Below, piece after piece: positions 54,559 through 63,677 of a DNA stretch of 64,000 nt. Position 1 is the first letter of the stretch. Each line of letters begins with the position of its first letter. Source of the DNA: Halorientalis pallida. Lineage in GTDB: Archaea; Halobacteriota; Halobacteria; Halobacteriales; Haloarculaceae. The DNA lies in assembly GCF_004118325.1 (NCBI RefSeq), contig NZ_RDFA01000004.1:372001-436000 (forward strand), written 5' to 3'. The notes below the pieces were generated by a model, which was given only the letters and a program-made list of their open reading frames with translations, had not been told where the DNA came from and searched no databases. A program made the position numbers and the translations under genes.

Positions 54559-54775
54559 ATGGCGAAGCCTTGCCTGTTTACTATAATAAGCCTTGTGTGG
54601 CTGATTGAGCGGTTGCAGATGCCCCACGTGGGCTGTGACATAAGCATGAGCAACCAGAGTTGTCACTGAGTGATTTTTAAAAATCGGGATTATAGAGGAG
54701 ACGACGTAGTATATATATGGACGGATATAGCCGGCAAATCGGATATTACCTGGGTTCCACTAATTGTCTTGCACA

Positions 54776-55954
54776 ATGAACCGCCGAACTCTTTTAGCAG
54801 CCGTCGGTTCGATACTCGCTGCAGGATGTTCTCAGAATCGAGGTGGGGGTAGTGGGGAACGCGGAGCATACAGCGAGAAGTTTGGGATGGGAAGAAAAGC
54901 GGACACCCCTGTCGATTTTGGATTTGATGGAAATAATCAGTCCTTCGATTTCAATTACGGTGATGATCCGGATTTTGAATTCAATAGTAGCCAGGTTGGG
55001 TCCGAAGCTAGATTTGATTTTAGAGGCGGCCAACAGAGGGAATCTGATTCGCTTCCAACGCCTGCAGAGACGAATAAGCAGGCAACAGAGTATCTTGTTC
55101 AGGCTCGGCGTTCACTCATTGAGGCAATAGAAATCTATGCAGGCTTTGGTGGAGAAGACATTGATTTGACTTCCGTGTCACCGACGACAGAATCTTTCTC
55201 ACCGTACGAAGTCAAGAGTAAGATAGACAACTCAAGACAACCCCTAAGGAGAGCAGCAGAATATGCGACTGAAGGGCAGAAAGTATACATAGTCGCTCTT
55301 GAGCAGACGGGAATTTTTCTCAAACATGCTGTAGAGGCCGAAGTTGAAGTCCGATCAGCGCTTGCAGAATATCAGAACGCCATGAGTTTCCTCTACGATG
55401 CTGACACCACTAATTTTGAGGCACCCCAGAAGCGGCTTCGAGATCATGCTACAGAAGCGCAAGACGAGGTCGATCTGATCACATCTGAGACAGATTCAAG
55501 TGCTCTTCAGGTCGTTGATTCGGATGCTCAAGAGCTCTACAAGGCAAAGATGGCGCAGTTTGAGGCAGTTATTCAGACATTCCGCTCGCTGGAAGGCGGC
55601 GTTGCAGAAATAGGAAGTGGTCTATCGAGTCTGAAAGAGGGCGCCAAAGTATACAATAACAGGGAATATGAGAATGCATCGTTTGACTTGGGTTCTGCTC
55701 TGAATTCTTTTTCAGGGGCGAAGCGTGCGTTTCAAACCGCACGCAGCAATGCTGTTCTACAGTCTGCGACAAGACCGGGCTTAGACTTTGTCACAATACT
55801 TTATCAAATCACAGATGATCTCAATGAGAGCGCAGAAGCAAAGACCAATGATAATAACGAAAGATACGTTGAGTATAGAGAAAGAGCAATCGACCACTTG
55901 AGATCGGATGACAGAACGGAATATATGAGTGAAATTAATCAGATACAATGGTAA
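54776..55954 (+). CDS. Tat-type lipoprotein with helical domain
   Basis: 392 aa from ATG 54776. MNRRTLLAAVGSILAAGCS is the signal and lipobox. After a Gly/Asp/Phe-rich spacer (VDFGFDGNNQSFDFNYGD) the mature protein is helical, acidic and rich in Ala, Gln and Glu (TNKQATEYLVQARRSLIEAIE, LYKAKMAQFEAVIQTFRSLE). This is the coiled-helix layout of uncharacterised haloarchaeal lipoproteins, unlike the beta-type lipoproteins nearby. TATATATATG at about 54711 may be the promoter. Confidence 0.7.
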   Translation: MNRRTLLAAVGSILAAGCSQNRGGGSGERGAYSEKFGMGRKADTPVDFGFDGNNQSFDFNYGDDPDFEFNSSQVGSEARFDFRGGQQRESDSLPTPAETNKQATEYLVQARRSLIEAIEIYAGFGGEDIDLTSVSPTTESFSPYEVKSKIDNSRQPLRRAAEYATEGQKVYIVALEQTGIFLKHAVEAEVEVRSALAEYQNAMSFLYDADTTNFEAPQKRLRDHATEAQDEVDLITSETDSSALQVVDSDAQELYKAKMAQFEAVIQTFRSLEGGVAEIGSGLSSLKEGAKVYNNREYENASFDLGSALNSFSGAKRAFQTARSNAVLQSATRPGLDFVTILYQITDDLNESAEAKTNDNNERYVEYRERAIDHLRSDDRTEYMSEINQIQW

Positions 55955-56047
55955 GTTGGTAGTAAAAAACAGGACTGTTGCTGATGACCGAGATGCTGTG
56001 ATCATCCGGCAGAAAGTTTCATAATTGTTCGATAGCGATGTTGGAGC

Positions 56048-56758
56048 ATGGCAAGGACTCTCTTACTTGTTTTAGGAATGGTTGTTTTAGTTTCAATAGG
56101 TGTTGGAGTTCTTGTTGGAATTCAGGTCGGCAATGGAACTGACTCCCCACCACAAAGTCAGACAGTAACAACAAGTCCAACTGGCGAGTCAACACCAACT
56201 CCGGTCCCAGGTCCAAGTCAGACACAAAATGAAACCACGCAGATTGCACAACCGAATTCACCAAATCATCAACTGCAAGCTGCCATACTCAGTAGCATTA
56301 ACGACTACCGGATTCGCCACAATCGTAGTCCGCTGGTTGATACAGGACCGCACACGAACCGACTCAAGAAAATGGCCACAAAACATAGTCAGCACATGGC
56401 CGCCGTGGGTGTTGCCAAGACATCGTTGCGGGGAAGCACAGGCCCTGAGCGATACAGCGATGCTGGACTAGATAACATGTGTCCTTTTCCATCCAACAGT
56501 GGCTATTCGACCATTGATCCGTCCGTCGGGAAATTAGAATTGGTGGCCAAACCCGTGGAAGCACCTCCATATGAAAACGTTGAGGGTGGATACAACGGAG
56601 ATGTGTCTACAGTTGCAAATAATGCATTGAGTGTGTGGGTTGAATCGAATCAGGACCGTCGAAAGTTGCTATACAAAAACGCAAAACAAGCTGGAATCGG
56701 TTTTGTAGTCACCGACCGCGGTAGTGTGTATGTTACCGTCGCGTTATGTGGATCCTGA
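56048..56758 (+). CDS. membrane-anchored CAP/SCP-domain protein
   Basis: 236 aa: N-terminal anchor (LLVLGMVVLVSIGVGVLVGI), Thr/Pro linker to about 70, then a CAP domain: SINDYRIRHNRSPLVD, LKKMATKHSQHMAAVGV, and a C-terminal half with NNALSVWVES and KQAGIGFVV. CAP domains occur in surface proteins of many lineages; some bind sterols or lipids. The usual second His of the (HxxxMA...H) site is missing after the HSQHMA helix. AT-rich with its own TTCATAAT element upstream. Confidence 0.78.
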   Translation: MARTLLLVLGMVVLVSIGVGVLVGIQVGNGTDSPPQSQTVTTSPTGESTPTPVPGPSQTQNETTQIAQPNSPNHQLQAAILSSINDYRIRHNRSPLVDTGPHTNRLKKMATKHSQHMAAVGVAKTSLRGSTGPERYSDAGLDNMCPFPSNSGYSTIDPSVGKLELVAKPVEAPPYENVEGGYNGDVSTVANNALSVWVESNQDRRKLLYKNAKQAGIGFVVTDRGSVYVTVALCGS

Positions 56759-56915
56759 CACTTCTGTACACACTATCGTACACCTGCCGACTGAGGAAAC
56801 TTTGTGCCACGGTGCGGTCAGGGTATCGAACCTACGGGTCTAACCACAACGACAGAATTCTCGTCTCACCAGAGTAGTCCTGAATTATTTACGGCCCGTT
56901 GTATAAGTTAATACT

Positions 56916-56965
56916 GTCATGGCCGACATCGTCTCTCATTCACCGCCGCGAGGGTCGGCCATGAC
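56916..56965. repeat. perfect 12-bp inverted repeat with 26-bp loop
   Basis: GTCATGGCCGAC (56916-56927) and GTCGGCCATGAC (56954-56965) are exact complements. The left arm holds an ATG and follows a TATA-like element, so a stem here could affect translation, or it could be an operator or the end of a lost element. It is the only perfect arm of this length I found in the AT-rich region. Confidence 0.7.
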
Positions 56966-57098
56966 AACCGATCATGCACCGACTCAGGCCAGCGTGGAGA
57001 CATCGCCCCACCTGTGCCTGTATACTCATGACCGTGATGTGGGCGTACCCGTCATCGTAGAAGCATTGCTGATCCTAGGCTGGCATACGACCTAGTAC
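56919..57098 (+). CDS. possible small protein (59 aa), ATG inside an inverted repeat
   Basis: ATG 56919 to TAG. The peptide begins MADIVSHSPP and includes a hydrophobic, strand-like YTHDRDVGVPVIVEALLILG. TATAAGTTA at about 56902 is too close for a leaderless start at 56919, but an in-frame ATG at 56961 is at a better distance. It overlaps the opposite gene by 24 bp. Unrecognised; may be a gene fragment. Confidence 0.3.
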
Positions 57099-57449
57099 CC
57101 GGTCAACGCCAATTTCAGTGGTAGGGAGGGTCCCGCTGTTGTACTCCTTGATTACCGTTGCTGGCGTTTCCGTTCCTGTGATCAACGGTCTTCCGACAGC
57201 CACATCGCGATAACGCTCCATCCATCGCAACGTCTCCGGGTCCTGGAGCTGATAACCACCCACCAATACACTGTACCGAGCACTGCTTCCACCTTCCGTT
57301 TCTGACCGGAACTGATGTAGGTCAACCAAAGCTAAAACATCTTGTGGAATGAACTCCCCTGTATCGGCAAGCGTCCCCAATTCAGAACCTGCATAGAATC
57401 CACCTGTTGTGAGGGCGAGTACCTCGCACTTGTCGGCAATGCCGTTCAC
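57075..57449 (-). CDS. hypothetical protein or gene fragment (124 aa)
   Basis: GTG start at 57449, with a TAA 18 bp upstream in frame, so the frame is short. The peptide is regular (LALTTGGFYAGSELGTLADTG, DVLALVDLHQFRSETEGGSS, SARYSVLVGGYQLQDP, PLITGTETPATVIKEYNSGT) and looks like coding sequence of a soluble enzyme-like fold, but no promoter is seen and it could be the C-terminal part of a broken gene. Family not recognised. Confidence 0.4.
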   Translation of the reverse strand: MNGIADKCEVLALTTGGFYAGSELGTLADTGEFIPQDVLALVDLHQFRSETEGGSSARYSVLVGGYQLQDPETLRWMERYRDVAVGRPLITGTETPATVIKEYNSGTLPTTEIGVDRVLGRMPA

Positions 57450-58232
57450 ACAGGGTATGGCTGATTACTGACTGCCACCACGCCGAGTTGTCGTCCAGTT
57501 GAGGAACGGTCACGAGCGGCGCTCTCCAATGTCCTGGAATCGAAACAGTTGATTAATCGAATTTTAATCAACGTTGGGGGCGTGTATCAGACAGACTCCC
57601 TGCGCAAACCCCCTGCCTCCAGTCTCTACTTTCACCCCCAGTTCCCCTGGGGGGTATTCATAGATAAGACCTCTACTGGTAGCAATCGGACACAAACGCA
57701 AATAGCGCCACTTCCATGGACCGGAGTGCTGGCTATTGCGTAGCGACCGAAATATCGACGAATAAACAGGACACCTCAGGATTTCAGTAGAGTGAGCAGG
57801 ATTTGTCACCGATGAAGTCCGGTGACTGCATGTATCCATGCTGTCTGCACTCCGGTCAAGCCGGTAGAGGTTACTGGGGCAACATTAATATCAAAACTAA
57901 ACCTGGCGACGAATGCAGAATCTCACTCGTGAGATCTGCCGGTAGCAGGAAATAACACAATCGATACCGCTCAGTATGATACGCTGTCTTCTCAATATTA
58001 ATAAGCAAATAGCATTCATTCCACTACTTCGTCTAACGTATCAAAGTGCCCGACCGTATTTGAAACAGCGATCAAAAATCTTTATTAAACGACCGCTGTG
58101 CCAGCCCAAACAGAAGTATAGAACAGACGACTATTACAAATTCCCAGTTGATCGCCTGAGGATATCGCTGCCCCATTTTTCTCAGCCCATAATGGGCGTA
58201 CTCTTATACAGACACGTCCAGTAGCTGTCGTT
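57450..58232. other. gene-poor stretch
   Basis: No convincing gene. Around 57,560-57,660 is a C- and G-run-rich stretch (GGGGGCGTGTATC, CCCCCTGCC) unlike the flanking AT-rich DNA, possibly the residue of an inserted element; no transposase can be reconstructed. The end carries the TATA element (CTTATACA, about 58202) of the next gene. Confidence 0.5.
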
Positions 58233-58814
58233 ATGCGACGTCGCAGATATCTTGCAACTGCCGCTGCAATGCTTTCCCTTGGAGGATGTTCAGACGATGC
58301 AGAAATCATCACCCCAACAAAGGACACAACGTCAGCAGCACCGACTACGATCGATCAGCCACAGTCACCGCCAGCGGAGAGACCGACCAACACACCTCAA
58401 AGCGAAAGACCAGCGGACGTAACACCTCAGGGGACACCATCAGAGGCCCCACTCAAGATCGACTATGACCCTGCTGCGGTGAAAGAGAATGCATCGGTTG
58501 TTCCGTACGACACGCTCGTTCAGAACATCAACGAGTATCGTGGAGAAGCAGTTTATTATAAATATGCGAGAGTTTATCGAGCCATTCCTGCTGGGGCATA
58601 TACCCAATTACAGTTGACCGTCTCAACCACGTCACGAGACTGGGAGGGCGTCATCGGGGCTGACTGGAGAAGTGATGAGGAATTAACAGAGGGTTACGTA
58701 ATTCAAATGTGGGGGTTTGTTCGCGGGCTCTATGAATACGAGACGATTGAGGGCGAGTCCCGGATAGCTCCGTCAGTACAGATGATCGATTACGAACTGT
58801 ATCAGGACAGATAG
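58233..58814 (+). CDS. Tat-type lipoprotein with a small beta domain
   Basis: 193 aa. Four Arg precede the hydrophobic stretch (MRRRRYLATAAAMLSLGGCS), with lipobox Cys; Pro/Thr/Ser linker to about 75, then a domain with YDTLVQNINEYRGEAVYYKYA, YTQLQLTVSTT and VIQMWGFVRGLYEYETIEG. The last resembles an OB-like fold: the pattern of a strand with 'W/F G x x x G' is often seen in DUF-type surface domains. Start is leaderless from a TATA at 58202. A further member of the lipoprotein set. Confidence 0.72.
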   Translation: MRRRRYLATAAAMLSLGGCSDDAEIITPTKDTTSAAPTTIDQPQSPPAERPTNTPQSERPADVTPQGTPSEAPLKIDYDPAAVKENASVVPYDTLVQNINEYRGEAVYYKYARVYRAIPAGAYTQLQLTVSTTSRDWEGVIGADWRSDEELTEGYVIQMWGFVRGLYEYETIEGESRIAPSVQMIDYELYQDR

Positions 58815-59152
58815 CCGATTTACACATGGGGTTATCCCGGATATGAGTGGGTCTACGGGTTTCGTAATTAACAGGTTGGTCGCACCCTCTCTTTGTTAGC
58901 CATCCATGCGCCCAAACACTTGTAACCCTAAGGTGATAGCAACTGTTGGGGGCAAAGTCGGAGCTACCATACCAGACTCTCACCCCAACTCCCATCCGTG
59001 CCCTGACTTGTATCTAGTCGGGGCGAGTTTAGAAGTGTTCGTCATGTCTGCCACGCAATCTCGCTCAATTATTTCCGGGTAGTTATGACTGTAGTCCACG
59101 GTGTGAGCGGGAACAAACGCTTCTGCTTTCGGTAGGGAGAACATGGTGTCGA
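58815..59152. other. gene-free stretch
   Basis: No coding frame with support. One plus-strand run (near 59,083-59,160: YDCSPRCERE then SVGRTWCRLV) faintly recalls the zinc-knuckle end of TnpB-type transposases, but it is too short and out of context to annotate. Confidence 0.4.
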
Positions 59153-59338
59153 CTAGTTTAGGAGCCCTTCAACATTAAGATCATCAACCCGACTCAGGAC
59201 AATAGATCGACCTCTGCGAATACCGATCCGCGGCCCGTCTATGGGGTGGATTCCTAACTCAACTTCAAATGATACCCACCGCTTGCGTTCTACGTGAACC
59301 ACTGTCACGTCACTAGTTGTCAGCTTATTCCCTCTCAT
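59153..59338 (-). CDS. small basic protein (61 aa), uncertain
   Basis: The peptide (HVERKRWVSFEVELGI, GPRIGIRRGRSIVLSRVDDL) has the alternating pattern of a small beta fold. The upstream TATA is not clear. It is in the decayed part of the island, so it may be a relic. Function unknown. Confidence 0.35.
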   Translation of the reverse strand: MRGNKLTTSDVTVVHVERKRWVSFEVELGIHPIDGPRIGIRRGRSIVLSRVDDLNVEGLLN

Positions 59339-59526
59339 GTAGAAGATAGGCTGAACCCGAAGTACAAATCTCGGAATTATACTCTAACGGTCGTGCAATT
59401 AATTGAACACGAAGGAGTCGCTGCGGTACAGAGGTAAAATCTGTTGTGTTGACCAGCCCAGTCATTAGAATCAGCATGGGCTCTGGTCTGACTTGGCTGG
59501 GAGAATGGAATCGTCTGTAGGGACAG

Positions 59527-59919
59527 TTAGTTTTGACGTGCGCGCTGGAGGAATGTAAGCGCCGCCCCGAGGAGTGCGATGTTCTGGAGGAAGGCAGTCA
59601 GTTCCTCATCGTGTTGCTCGTCATCAACGGCCCAGAAGTCGTGCATGAGTGGCGTAACACCAATAAAAAATGCAGCCACACTACCAGTGGAGAGTTTAGG
59701 AAACTTCCACATGCTAATGCCCAGGCCCCCGCCGAGGAGGAGGCCGCTGGCTGCCGGAACGAGCGTGTCTGCTTTGGGGACGCCCTTGGCATTGGCGTAG
59801 GCGATTCGTCCGTTGAGGTCCGTGAAGTTCCGGAGTGCCAGCACAATCAAGCCACTTCCAAACAGCAAGCGCCCAAGAAGTGATGGTGCATCGGTGTCAT
59901 CTGTTTCAGTTTCAGCCAT
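59527..59919 (-). CDS. DoxX-like small membrane protein
   Basis: 130 aa from ATG 59919 (AAATTTAAT-type element at leaderless distance). Four hydrophobic segments; RLLFGSGLIVLALRNFTD, YANAKGVPKADTLVPAASGL and LLGGGLGISMWKFPK fit the DoxX family (small membrane proteins near redox enzymes or oxygen-stress genes). Its position inside a decayed area makes it notable that the frame is intact; the sequence is of typical length. Confidence 0.8.
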   Translation of the reverse strand: MAETETDDTDAPSLLGRLLFGSGLIVLALRNFTDLNGRIAYANAKGVPKADTLVPAASGLLLGGGLGISMWKFPKLSTGSVAAFFIGVTPLMHDFWAVDDEQHDEELTAFLQNIALLGAALTFLQRARQN

Positions 59920-60397
59920 CGTAGTCCGGAAGTGCGCTGGCAATTTAATCGCCACGCTTGTCACACAGGTCGATCGTCGATACGTGATAGAACTCAATCA
60001 TTTCAGATACCATTCAATCCGCAGAGAGGTTCAACGGAAGCGTTCAGAAGGATGTCTTGTTGTGCTCTCGCACTTAATCAAGAAGTTCTGCACAATCCAC
60101 AGCTGAAATGTTCCGAAAAATCACTGATCTTTGAGCTTCGCTTCCACCGGCGCTGCATTGATGTATGCATTGACTGTGGGTTTCAGCCTACCTATACGCC
60201 CCTGCTAGTTGCGTATCAATAATACCAGATTCAGTCTCAGCCGTTATGCTCTCACCTTCTCGCCTTGGCTATCACCGTGTGTGGGATAGTAGCATCGCGA
60301 ACGACAGCGGTACGCACCACCCACGGTGTGGGTGCTGTTGGTGATGTTGCTGCTATTGAAAGACCCGCTCTTGTGGCCGGAAGTCTACCGCTATCGG
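59920..60397. other. gene-poor stretch
   Basis: The right edge of 59920-60000 carries the promoter of the DoxX-like gene. The remainder has no frame that looks coding. CACCCACGGTGTGGGTG (about 60317-60333) is a short near-perfect palindrome that could be a hairpin or operator. Confidence 0.4.
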
Positions 60398-60793
60398 CTA
60401 ATCACAATATATAAAAACCCCACACACAGCGAGAACCAACTCAGCTGCTTTTCAGGCGACCGCTATTGGGTTGAGGCTGCCCTGTCTGTAAAACGCCTCA
60501 ACACTGAATCCCTGGAATGCGAACAGTGCGATAATCGTGATCAGAGCGTATGCAGCAGCTGTTAGATAGAGGCCTCGCCGCCAGTACCGGGTCAGATACA
60601 GCCCAATTCCGCCGAGGAATCCAATCCCGTTTAAAATAAACAGGATGCCAAGCGTCTGACTGAACCACATCACCTGCGGGCCTAAAAGCAGATGTAGAAT
60701 ACCTGTGACCAGCGCTGCCAGAACTGCCAGATGTCCCAAGGGATGTGAAGGAAGATCTATAAGTGGTTCATCATTAGCGGTCGGCGATCGCAT
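60398..60793 (-). pseudogene. four-helix membrane protein gene with internal TGA
   Basis: Frame from ATG 60793: four membrane helices, PSHPLGHLAVLAALVTGILH at the start and FLGGIGLYLTRYWRRGLYL in the middle, matching a haloarchaeal small membrane family (DUF7475-like). The open frame stops at TGA (minus-strand codon at 60452-60454) right after GSLNPIAVA. Beyond it the same frame continues as KAAELVLAV and on to a TAG at 60398, which is the expected end of the last helix. TGA in place of TCA (Ser) would restore it. So the gene looks killed by one base change. Confidence 0.65.
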
Positions 60794-61191
60794 GGACACC
60801 ACTATAAGAATATTTTTCTGACCTATTTGTTAATTTTATTTATTGTTAATTCTAAAGAAATTAGACAAACCTCATAACGTAATACCGTGTACATCTGGTG
60901 TTGTGCTTTCGGGCGTCGTGGAGATAGACACAGCTGAGTCGATATGAATCAACCGATGGTTTATATCCCGTATCGGTGGGATGTGTCCGCAGTCGTGTTT
61001 TTCGGTTTAGGCAGGCTGACTAACCGATAGGACGACTCGCTATTGCCGATAATATTTCAATTATTGGACAAAATTCGAATCTTCGCAAACAATACTTAGT
61101 ACTGTGTCGTCCAAACTCTGAACCCCTTGAGTTCTGTTCTCCTCAGTAGCTGATAGGATGAGCAGTGGGGAACACGGATTTCGATTCTATT
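60794..61191. other. AT-rich gene-free stretch
   Basis: Contains the promoter of the leftward small membrane gene (TTCTTATAG on the minus strand near 60808-60818) and very AT-rich sequence (60,820-60,870) with no coding frame. No other signal. Confidence 0.45.
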
Positions 61192-62361
61192 TCAGGGACT
61201 CCGCTTCTGCCAATTCCGATAACTGATCGCGACACCGACCATGACAATTCCTCCTATGGAGAAAACAACAGAAGCGAGTATGCCGGACATATCCTAGAAG
61301 ACCGAAGGAGACTTTCATTCTGATGCTTGTTCGGCCTTTATTTGATATGGTGTTTCCTCAAGCGTGACCATCCGTTCTGTCCGCTACTTGATCCGACAGT
61401 ATATGAAGCAGTGATTGTGTCCGTGCCTGAGGGCTGGCCGTTCGCACTCGTCGTCACGGTTTCTGTCGTAGCTGGAGGGATGCGTGCTACTGTGGCTGTT
61501 GGCAGGATAGAGTCTTCCGTGCTGCCGGCCACGACCACTCCGGTCAGTGGTCGGTTCCTGCGATTGGTGACCTAGTAGTGAAGCGTCATTGATTTGTTGT
61601 GTGTATCTGTCGTGGATAGACCGAGACGTCATCGCGAGGAAGAGCAACACTAACCATTTCAGTTGCCACGAGACGTTTACTATCGTCGTAACTCAATGTT
61701 GCCGTCAGCTTCTGTGGGCCTGCCGTTGATGGCCGGATGTGAAACAGAGAGACATTTGACTTGTGGGCTTGAATGCTGGTCCGGAGTTGGGTCTGGGTCA
61801 AGAACTGATCGGTACTGCCCGTCAACTGGAGCGAAACATTGGCAATCGCACTATCTGCGCCATTTGAGCTCGTCACGTTCACCTTATTGATGACACGACC
61901 GCTGCGGCATCTGGCTCAATACTGAGCTGCGGCTTTGTTTCTGTCTCCATTGATGGCTCGGAAACGCTGATGTACACAGGATGTTCCCGATGAATAAGGC
62001 GTTCAACAGAGCCTTTTTTATTGTACTGTGTGCCACGCACGTGGACTGTGAGGTGCTTGTCGCCGGGTTTCTCAAAGGTCTCCTAGAGTGTTACCTCAAT
62101 TGTATCGCCACTCCCCAGAACGCCAATATTATGCATTCTGCCAAGGTGAGTGTCGGTCGTGTCTGTCATGGCCACCTCCCGCAATTCAAACGATCCGCTT
62201 TCGGAATTTGCATACTGGATCGTCGGCGTGATTGTAATGGCATCGGCCGTTTCTGGTTCATCATCCAAAACAGAAGTTCCTGCCCAGCAGCGCGAAATTT
62301 TTTTAACCAACACGACCGCCGAGGGCTGCTGTGTGTTGGTCAACTGGTGCCAGTTGGCCAA
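61192..62361 (-). pseudogene. broken COG1361/CARDB-type surface protein gene
   Basis: Reading leftward, consecutive pieces in different frames make one protein: ADAITITPTIQYANSESGSF then ELREVAMTDTTDTHLG (62361-62083); an in-frame TAG, then ETFEKPGDKHLTVHVRGTQY and HREHPVYISVSEPS (to about 61900); a frameshift near 61888 to NVSLQLTGSTDQF and SLFHIRPSTAGPQKLTATLS (to 61586); another shift to ARIPPATTETVTTSANG (61538-61338); and a final membrane helix of 32 residues (MSGILASVVFSIGGIVMVGV, 61290-61192). Two frameshifts and a nonsense codon at least. The intact relative is the 47229-48890 gene. Confidence 0.75.
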
Positions 62362-62559
62362 TCACATCTCCACTCGTCGCAGCGTTTTAGACACGATCGC
62401 CGCGCCACCCACGCAGCTTCCAGCCAGAGCAGACACAGTTCGCGGACGCTGGCTGTGCGTCATCGACCGCCCTTGGGACACAGAGGCTACCGGCGATCGA
62501 CGAAGATTTTTCATCGCAAGTGCGCAGTTACAATTCCCATAATGTCTGTTTCAGCAATG

Positions 62560-63547
62560 GGTTCAAATGGACCCCTATGCGGTTGAACCAGCGGCGAACG
62601 GTCTAGGACGGACGAAAAGGAAAGTTCCAATAGATCCTTGGGCGGTTGAAGTCTGCTCTGACTGTTCTTCTACCGTGTCCTCCAGCGTATGTCTGATGAG
62701 CCCTTGGGTGGTTAAAGCGGAGTTCAGCGTGCCCAGCGAACGCTCCGGTAACAGGTTTCAGACGGGCACATAGAAGGTTGAAGCAAACAACTCCAAGAGC
62801 TAAGATTGGATGTTTAGTCCGTTGAATCGACCGTTAAGACCCGGTACCCGAGCAGCTCGTGTTGTTTCAGGCGGCTCTGGGTGGTTGAAATGCGTCGACG
62901 AACGGGTAATCCTCGGCATCGACCTTGTCTCAGACAAATCCCAAAACCCGTCAAACTGGACACGCGCTAACTGTCGGCGACCGACGCCAGAATAAAGAAA
63001 TCGTGGACGACAGAAATCCTCATACCAGTCGCGCGTGTACAGAGCCAATAGTGGCTCTGTCGGCCATGCTTTCAGATGGTCTCGTGGGCGGTTGCAGACT
63101 TGCGACGGCTTTCACCAATCTGGTCTGTCACCGTTTCGGCTGGCTGCGCAAACAAGGAAGGCCAACGGTGGCGGAAACGTCACTGAACAGCGGTTACAGA
63201 CGGTCCCCAGAGCAGTTGCAGTACCATTTTATCAAACGACGTAGCGAGTCCTCAATTGCAGACGGCTCCTTGGGCGGTTGAATCAGGGAAGTGTAAAGAA
63301 CTGTCCCGAGTGCGAAACAGTTTCACATGGCCCATAGGTGGTTGAGATAACGCTGACGACACCCACGGCCCGCTGGTGGAGAAACGTTTCAGATGGACCC
63401 TCAGGCTGTTGAAGCGAGGATACGGCTTTCTACGAAGCCTACGAAGACCACGTTTCAGACGGGACCGTGGGTGGTTGAAGTATCGTGATAATAATAACCG
63501 CAAGCAGATATGTGGCCGTTCCAGACGAGCCCTACACGGTCGGATAA
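62560..63547 (+). CRISPR. decayed CRISPR array, about 15 degenerate repeats
   Basis: Repeat relics of about 30 bp that begin like GTTTCAGACGGACC and end like GGTGGTTGAAGC occur at 62560, 62623, 62689, 62755, 62799, 62864, 62927, 63069, 63133, 63193, 63255, 63320, 63386, 63452 and 63518. Spacing is 60-66 bp (mostly 65-66) except one shortened unit (62755 to 62799) and one double-length gap (62927 to 63069) where a repeat is unrecognisable. The copies at 62755, 63386 and 63452 are closest to the consensus, which is of the haloarchaeal type I-B kind; no two repeats are identical. The first repeat has a 10-bp partial duplication. Transcription direction by repeat polarity is rightward, like cas6. 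Confidence 0.8.
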
Positions 63548-63610
63548 GCCAGGTCGGCACGACCCTCCCCATCGTGACCATTCGTTTCACTTTCACCACA
63601 GCAGGGTACA

Positions 63611-63670
63611 TTTTAAATCAGGTCTATGCGATTGGACGTGTTGTAATGGCATCCGCTCAATGTGAGGTGA
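63611..63670 (+). promoter_or_regulatory. cas6 promoter and Shine-Dalgarno region
   Basis: TTTTAAAT at 63611-63618 is a good TATA element, giving a start near 63641. GAGGTGA at 63664-63670 is a strong Shine-Dalgarno site, with 7 bases before the CTG at 63678. An out-of-frame ATG at 63646 opens a 17-codon upstream ORF (ending TAA 63697-63699) that overlaps the cas6 start. Confidence 0.6.
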
Positions 63671-63677
63671 TGCGTGC

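Noticed and set aside
59083-59160. Possible TnpB zinc-knuckle relic
   Set aside because: Fewer than 30 codons with a single CxxxC-like spacing and no flanking transposase sequence.
62810-63281. Several plus-strand ORFs over the CRISPR array
   Set aside because: They run through repeat relics at 66-bp spacing and have no protein-like features.
39737-63600. tRNA or att site at the island borders
   Set aside because: I searched both borders by eye and found no tRNA clover-leaf, integrase gene or matching direct repeats.
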